Positions 1 through 5,294 of a DNA stretch of 7,185 nt are shown piece after piece. Positions within the stretch are counted from its first letter, which is position 1. Each line of letters begins with the position of its first letter. The notes beneath the pieces were generated by a model. That model was not told the origin of the DNA. It saw nothing but the letters and a program-made list of their open reading frames with translations, and made no database searches. Source of the DNA: Candidatus Zixiibacteriota bacterium (GTDB lineage Bacteria > Zixibacteria > MSB-5A5 > GN15 > FEB-12); assembly GCA_030642845.1 (NCBI GenBank), contig DAOWMZ010000083.1, positions 1 through 7,185 of the forward strand, given 5' to 3'. The position numbers were made by a program, and so were the translations under genes.

Positions 1-3
1 ATT

Positions 4-26
4 GTCGAAACCACAAGGGTTTCGAC
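4..26. repeat. Perfect 9-bp inverted repeat
   Basis: gtcgaaacc (4-12) pairs exactly with ggtttcgac (18-26) around a five-base acaag loop. It is GC-richer than its surroundings. There is no T-tract after it, so it is not a standard terminator. It resembles the short palindromic elements dispersed between genes in many environmental genomes, possibly a REP-like unit, but copy number cannot be judged from one window. The left edge of the window may cut a larger element. Confidence 0.5.
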
Positions 27-82
27 CTACAAAATAAATCTTTTGCAGGCACAAACTATAATCAGTTAATCGACGGTTGTCA

Positions 83-98
83 ATAGATAATTAATTGC
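83..98. repeat. 16-base direct repeat, copy 1
   Basis: The sequence atagataattaattgc is repeated exactly at 191-206, with a period of 108 bases. The identity does not extend cleanly on either side. A perfect 16-base match within a few hundred bases is unlikely by chance even in AT-rich DNA. It could be a target-site duplication around a small insertion, a recombination scar or a pair of protein-binding sites. Confidence 0.5.
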
Positions 99-159
99 CA
101 TTATTTACATGAAAAGCTCTAACAGATGTCCAATATCACAAAAACATACCTTGTATGCA

Positions 160-177
160 GCAGACGAGTGCGTCTGC
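160..177. repeat. 7-bp hairpin (gcagacg / cgtctgc)
   Basis: gcagacg (160-166) pairs with cgtctgc (171-177) across an agtg tetraloop. A second small palindrome, ccag-cca-ctgg (177-187), abuts it. This GC-rich structured island stands out in AT-rich surroundings and sits between the two 16-base direct repeats, so it may be the core of a small inserted element. No T-tract follows, which argues against an intrinsic terminator. Confidence 0.45.
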
Positions 178-190
178 CAGCCACTGGAAC

Positions 191-206
191 ATAGATAATT
201 AATTGC
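191..206. repeat. 16-base direct repeat, copy 2
   Basis: Exact second copy of the 83-98 sequence (atagataattaattgc). The 92 bases between the two copies carry the 160-177 hairpin. No terminal inverted repeats are visible just inside the copies, so a classic insertion sequence or MITE is not demonstrated. Confidence 0.5.
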
Positions 207-318
207 TGATTTATTTCTCGAATTTTTTATAAATACTTACACAATTTAACAACTTATGCATAGTAAAATCAAAACTACAATCATGGACAAGAATAGAAAT
301 GATTACAAATATGTACAC

Positions 319-324
319 TATAAT
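319..324 (+). promoter_or_regulatory. Possible -10 element for the 448 operon
   Basis: A perfect TATAAT lies 124 bases upstream of the TTG start at 448 in a very AT-rich stretch. No matching TTGACA-like hexamer sits 16-18 bases upstream, and no TG extension precedes it, so this is only a weak candidate. A second weak possibility is TTGGAA (357-362) with an AT-rich -10 near 378-384. In DNA this AT-rich, chance matches are expected. Confidence 0.2.
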
Positions 325-435
325 AGACTAATTTACTTTATTTTTTCAAATATTTCTTGGAAATTCATAAAAAATGCTTATTTTATTAACTGAGTAAATA
401 GATGAAGTGTGTCTATTTGTCTGTACTAACATGCG

Positions 436-442
436 AGAGGAG
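436..442 (+). promoter_or_regulatory. Shine-Dalgarno site setting the TTG start at 448
   Basis: AGAGGAG ends five bases before the TTG at 448. This spacing supports TTG as the true initiator, because no in-frame ATG or GTG with a comparable ribosome site is near and the signal peptide begins directly at this codon (M-R-K-S followed by a run of Leu). Confidence 0.75.
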
Positions 443-447
443 ACCCG

Positions 448-858
448 TTGAGAAAATCTTTGCTTCTATTAATAATATTATTGTTATTAGTTTTCTCTCC
501 TCAACACAATCTAACCGCCGAAGAAATAATATTTATTGACCTTGATGGTGATGGTCTGGATGACAATATCGGAGATAAGAATTCCGATGGTATTCCTGAT
601 TTTCCTGATGTTGAAATACCACAGTTTAATGACACCGAAATCACCGGTGGGACAGGTATCTTTTCATCGATGCCAATCACCGAAGTTGATATTTCGGATA
701 TCACCCCCTATTCTGAAATTTTTGGTCAACATAGTTTTTGTGTTAGAAACCTGTGTACCAGTCGAGGAGGATTCAGTTCATCTGACGGATTTGGACCAGA
801 TAATGGACTCTCTGGCGGTTCATTTGGCAGTGTTTGTGTTGGCCCATTATGTCATTAG
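448..858 (+). CDS. Small secreted protein with calcium-type acidic loops and paired CVxxLC motifs
   Basis: A 136-residue exported protein of unknown function with a TTG start. Residues 1-24 form a signal peptide (MRK, a long Leu/Ile stretch, then LTA before EE). Residues 31-39 (DLDGDGLDD) and 43-51 (DKNSDGIPD) are two DxDxDGxxD-type loops like those of thrombospondin type 3 repeats, which normally bind calcium. The rest is rich in Asp, Ser, Gly and Phe. Its only cysteines form two C-V-x-x-L-C motifs (98-103 and 130-135), with a His as the final residue. Such short spacing suggests two local disulfides or a metal site. The stop lies 16 bases before the outer-membrane barrel gene, so the two are probably co-transcribed and may work together at the cell surface; that is inference. 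TAG is the stop, with a TAA two codons further on in frame. Confidence 0.75.
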   Translation: MRKSLLLLIILLLLVFSPQHNLTAEEIIFIDLDGDGLDDNIGDKNSDGIPDFPDVEIPQFNDTEITGGTGIFSSMPITEVDISDITPYSEIFGQHSFCVRNLCTSRGGFSSSDGFGPDNGLSGGSFGSVCVGPLCH

Positions 859-874
859 ATAAAGTAAGCAACTT

Positions 875-2122
875 ATGATAGAAAAACTTAGCAAACTTAC
901 GATAACACTGATTATTTTTATCACTTGTTCCGTTTCGGTTTATGCCAACTTTGCTGTTTCGCTTGATCTGAATAATTCTCAAACCGATAATCTCATGAAT
1001 GATTCATCAGCGACAGACTCCCCTATCCGATCTGGTGCCTTGGGACTTAAATATTACCCAATATCCAATCTTGAATTATCCGGCACGTTAAAACACACCA
1101 TGTATGATGAAATTATAAGTGTAGATGAGAGGAATGACACTATAATAACCGATATTACTAATTCCTTATATGGTTTTAGTGCTACCTGGATACCAGCCAA
1201 ACCAGAAAATAAAACTAATCTTTATTTTAATACAAGTTTTGATCGGGTCTTATACAAAGACGACAGTGTAAAAGCATATGATAATGCTATTTTTGCTTTA
1301 AGCGCTTCTATAGGCTATAAATACAAACCAACTATTCATCTCAGAGCCGGTGCCAAATTTACTAATAATAATTATTTGGACGAAGAGAGTATTGACGCTG
1401 ATAATATCCAATATGAATTGTTTACCGGAGTCAATTTTTCTTTACCAGGTTCTAACAGTCTTGATATTGAAGGTGGTTTCGGTGTCACCAGTTTGCAGGC
1501 AATAGATGTAGTTAAATATCCCACTTATCCAATCAACCCTTATATTCCTGATGCTATCGATCCCAACGAATTTCTTGAAAAGGGTAGTTTTCAAAGCTTC
1601 CATATCTCTCCACGTTTCTCGAGATCTATTGGTAAAAAGACCGGTGTAAGCCTGACATTCACCTATCGCCATTTTACAGGTGTGGATAATTCTGTTATCT
1701 TGGATTATTCTACCAGCTTCCTCTCCCCCTGGTCATCGTTTTATGATGGTACCTCTGCAGTATTCCGGTTGAAATCATATATTGTTCCACACATGATAAT
1801 TTCTGCTGGAGCCGGATATTGGGATAAAACAAAATTGAAAACGATTGAAAATATCATGAAAGAAGTGGTAAATATAGATCCTTTTGGAGATACCATTAAT
1901 GTTTATGAAATTCAGTGGTTTACCGAGCCAGAGGATACAAAATATAGAAAAGAATGGTTATCACGAGTTTATATAGATGTCAATCGACCAATTACTTTCC
2001 ATGGCATCTTAATTGTACCATCAATTTCAATTGATTACAAAAAAAACAGATCTACTTCTGATGCGTACGATTACTCAAGTACTACTTTTTCATTCGGATT
2101 ATCCCTGAGTGATACTTTTTGA
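875..2122 (+). CDS. Predicted outer-membrane beta-barrel protein
   Basis: A 415-residue protein. Residues 1-24 are a signal peptide (MIEKLSKL, a hydrophobic core, then VSVYA before NFAVS). The remainder shows alternating polar and hydrophobic stretches with frequent aromatic girdle residues, for example 'LYFNTSFDRVLY', 'IQYELFTGVNFSL' and 'VSLTFTYRHF'. It ends in 'TFSFGLSLSDTF', whose terminal Phe matches the C-terminal signature recognised by the BAM assembly machinery. There is no plug, OmpA-like or TonB-box segment that I can see, and the specific transport or structural role is unknown. ATG at 875 is preceded only by a weak purine stretch (about 861-868), so translation may depend on coupling to the gene 16 bases upstream. 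No terminator follows; the 98-base gap to the next start is AT-rich. Confidence 0.75.
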   Translation: MIEKLSKLTITLIIFITCSVSVYANFAVSLDLNNSQTDNLMNDSSATDSPIRSGALGLKYYPISNLELSGTLKHTMYDEIISVDERNDTIITDITNSLYGFSATWIPAKPENKTNLYFNTSFDRVLYKDDSVKAYDNAIFALSASIGYKYKPTIHLRAGAKFTNNNYLDEESIDADNIQYELFTGVNFSLPGSNSLDIEGGFGVTSLQAIDVVKYPTYPINPYIPDAIDPNEFLEKGSFQSFHISPRFSRSIGKKTGVSLTFTYRHFTGVDNSVILDYSTSFLSPWSSFYDGTSAVFRLKSYIVPHMIISAGAGYWDKTKLKTIENIMKEVVNIDPFGDTINVYEIQWFTEPEDTKYRKEWLSRVYIDVNRPITFHGILIVPSISIDYKKNRSTSDAYDYSSTTFSFGLSLSDTF

Positions 2123-2208
2123 TTTTAACAGAACTTTGTTCTTATAAATAAATATACAATGTGGTAATAACGGATGTTTTATTATATAATAACCCAATTC
2201 CACAGAAG

Positions 2209-2215
2209 AGAGAGG
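2209..2215 (+). promoter_or_regulatory. Shine-Dalgarno site setting the ATG start at 2221
   Basis: AGAGAGG ends five bases before ATG 2221, and a signal peptide begins right there. The upstream in-frame GTG at 2161 has no ribosome site and would put 20 non-signal-like residues ahead of the signal peptide, so 2221 is the better start. Confidence 0.8.
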
Positions 2216-2220
2216 TTAAC

Positions 2221-3606
2221 ATGAATCTTTGCAAATGTACCGGGCTGGTTGTACTGGTCACATTTCTTGCCTTGCTGATGACATCAGTTGCTTTTGGCGA
2301 CGTTGTTTATCCGATTGATCGTTCATTGGCACCGCAGAAAGTTGAAAACAAACTGTCAGAACCAGTTCAGCCAGTTTTAAATAGCGAAGGACGACAAGAT
2401 TATGAAGCAGAGCTTAGGCTCTATGTAGTTGAGCCAGATTCTCGCTGGAGAGCTGATGACAATAAAATTTATTTTAATGGCTTTCTCAATTTTGCTCTCG
2501 ATACATATATAACAATGAATAGTGGAGATCGTAATCGTTGGTCAGGATCTTTTACATACAGTGGACTTACCGGAGACAATGTGAAGGTTATCGCTGTTTT
2601 GACAGATCCAACTCCACAAGCTACAAATTACTCAAATCCACCGAGTGGAGCTCCCTTTATCCCATATTATGCTGACGCAGCTTGTGAAGCTGAAGCAGGT
2701 TTTGTAGATAGTAATAAGACTACTGGAAACTCAACTCATACAGTTTTTGTTGAAGAGGGTACCGCCACTTGGTGTCCAAGCTGTCCGGCAGCAAGAGATG
2801 TACTCAACAGTCTTCATCATAATGCTAACTATAATTTCCATTATGCTGCGATGATTGTTGATGTGAATGGTGTGGCAGACTTAAGAATGGACGATTTTAA
2901 CCTCTACTGGTTACCCACAAGTTATGGTGATGGTGGTTACGAAGTTATGGTAGGATCAAGTACTATTGCTTCGGGGATAATTTCCACTCAACAACGTGCT
3001 GTTAACGATGTTGGTTTATTGGTTGGCGTTGAATGGAATGATGCTAAAGGTGGAATCGACATTGAATTAGCTTATTCCCATGAAACTCCAGTAAACACTA
3101 TGGTAGCCAGTTTAGCTGCTCCTACTGGATTGACCGATGTTCTAAGGAATTCATCTAATGATTACACTGTCAGTGCAACTGATGCTGAAGGTGATGAATT
3201 CTGGTATATGTACGATTGGGGTGACGGTACTGTTACAGACTGGCAGGGTCCATATAACTCGGGTGATGATTGTATCCAACATTATTCCTGGAGTGATCTG
3301 GGTACATATAGTGTAATGGTAAAAGCCAGAGATGTCTGGAACTACGAGACTCCCTGGTCACCGGTTACAGATGTCAATGTGTTTTGTTGTGAATTGCGTG
3401 GTGATGTCGGTATTCCGAAAGATGGTTCAGTCCTTGTGAACGACATCGTTTGGTTAGTTGATTATCTCTTTAAGGGTGGAACCGCTCCTTCATGTCTTGA
3501 TGAAGGAGATTGTGGTATACCTAACGATGGTGAAATTCTCGTTAATGATATTGTCTGGTTAGTAGATTTCCTTTTTAAAGGTGGACCTGCACCAGCCGAT
3601 TGCTAA
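2221..3606 (+). CDS. Secreted thioredoxin-like / PKD / dockerin-like protein (paralogue A)
   Basis: A 461-residue exported protein. Residues 1-26 are a signal peptide (core LVVLVTFLALLM, then SVAFG before DVVY). Residues about 60-160 form an unassigned N-terminal domain containing 'LYVVEPDSRW' and 'GFLNFALD'. Residues about 172-285 look like a thioredoxin fold: 'TVFVEEGTATWCPSCP' carries the redox CxxC (C185, C188), and 'YWLPTSYGDGGY' supplies the expected cis-Pro (P232). Residues about 299-388 resemble a PKD domain ('YDWGDG', 'GTYSVMVKARD'). After a Cys-Cys pair (389-390) come two dockerin-like repeats (about 394-461) ending 'FKGGPAPADC'. The WCPSC motif suggests an extracellular thiol-disulfide or redox role, but the substrate is unknown. 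The next gene is a tandem paralogue, and a terminator follows directly. Domain calls are from visible motifs; the fold of the N-terminal domain is not recognised. Confidence 0.8.
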   Translation: MNLCKCTGLVVLVTFLALLMTSVAFGDVVYPIDRSLAPQKVENKLSEPVQPVLNSEGRQDYEAELRLYVVEPDSRWRADDNKIYFNGFLNFALDTYITMNSGDRNRWSGSFTYSGLTGDNVKVIAVLTDPTPQATNYSNPPSGAPFIPYYADAACEAEAGFVDSNKTTGNSTHTVFVEEGTATWCPSCPAARDVLNSLHHNANYNFHYAAMIVDVNGVADLRMDDFNLYWLPTSYGDGGYEVMVGSSTIASGIISTQQRAVNDVGLLVGVEWNDAKGGIDIELAYSHETPVNTMVASLAAPTGLTDVLRNSSNDYTVSATDAEGDEFWYMYDWGDGTVTDWQGPYNSGDDCIQHYSWSDLGTYSVMVKARDVWNYETPWSPVTDVNVFCCELRGDVGIPKDGSVLVNDIVWLVDYLFKGGTAPSCLDEGDCGIPNDGEILVNDIVWLVDFLFKGGPAPADC

Positions 3607-3628
3607 TATAAAAATATCCTTTGATAAT

Positions 3629-3662
3629 AATGCCTGCTCATTCTATTGGGCAGGCATTTTAG
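3629..3662 (+). terminator. Intrinsic terminator after paralogue A
   Basis: An 11-12 bp stem (3629-3640 with 3647-3658, including one G-T pair) has the core atgcctgc / gcaggcat, a six-base ttctat loop and a short T run at 3657-3660. It lies 22 bases after the stop of the 2221 gene. It should end that transcript and implies that the following paralogue has its own promoter or depends on read-through transcription. Confidence 0.8.
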
Positions 3663-3704
3663 AATTCTGCTTTCAATTTATTATTGTTTGGAAAACTGGA
3701 GAGA

Positions 3705-3710
3705 AAGGGA
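3705..3710 (+). promoter_or_regulatory. Shine-Dalgarno site setting the TTG start at 3717
   Basis: AAGGGA ends six bases before TTG 3717, giving a start that reads M-R-K-M-F-M-N-R into the signal peptide. The opening codons TTG AGA AAG mirror those of the 448 gene (TTG AGA AAA). In-frame ATGs at 3726 and 3732 are possible alternatives but lie 15 or more bases from the purine stretch. Confidence 0.6.
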
Positions 3711-3716
3711 TTTGAC

Positions 3717-4901
3717 TTGAGAAAGATGTTTATGAATAGAGTATTTTTTTTATTGGTTATTATTGCCTTGTTATGTTCCGACAGCGTTTTAAGCGAGACA
3801 TACCAAAGCAATAACATATCAGATATTACTTTTGAAACATCTGATAATTCAGAATTTACTCAATCAGATCCTGAAGAATATATTGGATGGCTACGCATTT
3901 TTGTGGTGGAGACTGTCTCTCGCTGGCTTGATGATCAGGGGAATAATTATCATTATGGCTTTTTGGATTTCGCTCTTGATTCTATTCTGATTCTTTCTGA
4001 TGGTTCCCGCTCCTATGCTTCTTTTGATTGGGATGCTTCCTTATCCGGGTTCGGGGATATTACGGGCAGCAATATAATGGTAGTTGCAACCATGTTTAAA
4101 GCCATCCCGCATCAGGGCTACTCCTTCCCTCCCAGCTATAACCCATTCACAGCTTATTATTGCGATGCTGTTGCTGCTGCTGCCAACGGAGAAGTTGATT
4201 CTAATATTACAGCACCCGGTTTTACTCATACGGTGTTAGTTGAAGATGGTTCGAGTACAGGATGCTCAAGCTGTTCAATAACCAGCAACATGCTTAATTC
4301 TCTTAAAAATTCAGGAGACTACCCTTTTCATTTTATTTCACTTATCAGAGATGCTAACGAAAAAGCCAGAGTCAGGGTTGAAGATTTTTATAATATTTAT
4401 GGCACTCCCACCTGTTGGGCGGATGGCGGCTATGAAGTCGTTCTTGGCGGACAGACTGACGAACAGATATATCGTGATATGATAGAATCCTGCGGTCTGC
4501 GTGAAGTCTCTGATCTTGGTTTGATAGTCGGAATGGACTGGCTGGGAAACGCTCAAATTCATATCGAAGTGGCTGTCTCTCATGGAACACCTGTAAATAC
4601 TCCCCCTATTCCGGCAGGGATACCAGCCGGAGAAGATAATTCTCTCCCTGATACAGATTATGAATATACTTTTTCTGCATTAGATAATGAATCAGACTGG
4701 TTTTATTATAAGGTTAATTGGGGAGATGGCAACGAATCTGATTGGCTGGGACCATACTATTCGGAAATATCAATGAATTTAAACCACTCCTGGACGAACA
4801 CCGGCAGCTATGAAATAACTTTTAAATGTAGAGGGCCCTGGAAATTTGAAAGTATCTGGTCAGATCCATTGACCGTTAATGTAACAAACTCCTGCTGTTA
4901 G
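3717..4901 (+). CDS. Secreted thioredoxin-like / PKD protein (paralogue B), cut off by an in-frame TAG before its dockerin-like tail
   Basis: A 394-residue exported protein, a tandem paralogue of the 2221 gene. Residues 1-26 are a signal peptide (FFLLVIIALLC, then SVLS before ETYQ). The N-terminal domain keeps 'RIFVVETVSRW' and 'GFLDFALD'. The thioredoxin-like domain has 'THTVLVEDGSSTGCSSCS' (CxxC at 183 and 186) and 'YGTPTCWADGGYE' (cis-Pro 231). Over the 27 residues starting at THTV, 15 match paralogue A. Compared with A, the residue before the CxxC is Gly instead of Trp and the CPSC has become CSSC, so redox strength may differ. A PKD-like domain follows ('VNWGDGNESDW', 'GSYEITFKCRG'). The frame stops at TAG directly after a Cys-Cys pair, exactly where paralogue A enters its dockerin-like tail. 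The tail persists in frame downstream. With readthrough the product would be 465 residues, close to the 461 of paralogue A. TTG 3717 is the chosen start; TTG 3684 is longer but lacks a ribosome site. Confidence 0.75.
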   Translation: MRKMFMNRVFFLLVIIALLCSDSVLSETYQSNNISDITFETSDNSEFTQSDPEEYIGWLRIFVVETVSRWLDDQGNNYHYGFLDFALDSILILSDGSRSYASFDWDASLSGFGDITGSNIMVVATMFKAIPHQGYSFPPSYNPFTAYYCDAVAAAANGEVDSNITAPGFTHTVLVEDGSSTGCSSCSITSNMLNSLKNSGDYPFHFISLIRDANEKARVRVEDFYNIYGTPTCWADGGYEVVLGGQTDEQIYRDMIESCGLREVSDLGLIVGMDWLGNAQIHIEVAVSHGTPVNTPPIPAGIPAGEDNSLPDTDYEYTFSALDNESDWFYYKVNWGDGNESDWLGPYYSEISMNLNHSWTNTGSYEITFKCRGPWKFESIWSDPLTVNVTNSCC

Positions 4902-5114
4902 ATAAGAGGGGATGTTGTTTTCCCGAATGACGGCAGTGTTTTAGTAAATGATCTGGTTTTTCTTGTAGATTATCTTTTTAAAGGAGGACCGGCTCCTGAA
5001 TGCGAAGATCATGGAGACTGCGCTGTCCCTCCAGATGGCAGCATTTTAGTTAATGATCTTGTTTATCTTGTAGATCATTTGTTTAAAGGGGGACCGCCAC
5101 CCTCTGATTGTTAA
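4902..5114 (+). pseudogene. Dockerin-like tail of paralogue B, stranded behind the TAG
   Basis: Seventy sense codons continue in the same frame as the 3717 gene and end at TAA 5112-5114. They encode IRGDVVFPNDGS followed by LVNDLVFLVDYLFKGG, then a second unit (CAVPPDGSILVND, then LVYLVDHLFKGG) ending PPPSDC. This matches the tail of paralogue A residue for residue in layout, including both 'LVND' motifs, both FKGG motifs and the terminal Cys. The frame has no further stop and no frameshift, and there is no in-frame start codon with a ribosome site near its beginning. It can therefore be made only if the TAG is read through, or else it is dead sequence from a recent nonsense mutation. A sequencing error at one base is also possible. 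Confidence 0.8.
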
Positions 5115-5284
5115 TAATAATCAATGTGTACCGCCAAAATGTACTTATATGTGGTTCTGCGGGAACCTGTTAAATGAATATAAGTTATAGTAAATGATTG
5201 TAAAAATGCTCTCATTAATAATTTTTATGTAAAGTGAGTCTAGTATTTTATGTCGAACAGAATAAATAAGTGCTTTATAAATAC

Positions 5285-5290
5285 AGGAGA
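5285..5290 (+). promoter_or_regulatory. Shine-Dalgarno site setting the ATG start at 5295
   Basis: AGGAGA lies four bases before ATG 5295, and a signal peptide follows at once. The earlier in-frame ATG at 5250 would add 15 residues ahead of the signal peptide and has no convincing ribosome site at normal spacing. Confidence 0.75.
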
Positions 5291-5294
5291 TGTA

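Larger units (their letters stand above)
1..447. other. Gene-free, AT-rich region with short repeats upstream of the first gene
   Basis: I see no credible coding region on either strand here. The stretch holds a perfect inverted repeat at the left edge (4-26), a pair of 16-base direct repeats (83-98 and 191-206), a 7-bp GC-rich hairpin between them (160-177), and a long AT-rich segment (about 207-400) that probably contains the promoter of the 448 gene. A 7-bp inverted repeat at 396-402 and 412-418, with a 9-base loop, lies just upstream of the Shine-Dalgarno sequence and could fold in the mRNA leader. It has no U-tract and matches no riboswitch family I recognise. Confidence 0.7.

Noticed and set aside
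431..451. Six-codon ORF (ATG CGA ... TGA) overlapping the TTG start at 448
   Set aside because: It has no ribosome site of its own and consists mostly of the Shine-Dalgarno sequence of the 448 gene; probably chance.
835..855. CVGPLCH at the end of the small secreted protein as a Cx4CH heme c site
   Set aside because: The Cx4CH spacing occurs in some cytochromes c, but the matching upstream motif (CVRNLC-T) lacks the His and the protein has no other cytochrome feature. Paired disulfides or a metal site are more likely.
2130..2142. Small inverted repeat agaac-ttt-gttct after the barrel gene
   Set aside because: Only five base pairs, AT-rich, with no T-tract; too weak to call a terminator.
2161..2220. 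GTG start 20 codons upstream of paralogue A
   Set aside because: No ribosome site precedes it and the extra residues do not look like a signal peptide, whereas ATG 2221 has AGAGAGG at five bases and begins a clear signal peptide.
3684..3716. TTG start giving paralogue B eleven more residues
   Set aside because: No purine-rich site precedes it; the purine stretch lies inside this extension and is well placed for TTG 3717.
5153..5167. Inverted repeat ggttc-tgcgg-gaacc downstream of the stranded tail
   Set aside because: Five to six base pairs with no T run after it, so it is not a convincing terminator and matches no RNA family I know.
5250..5294. ATG start 15 codons upstream of the protease
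   Set aside because: AGGAGA sits at the right spacing for ATG 5295 instead, and the signal peptide begins there.
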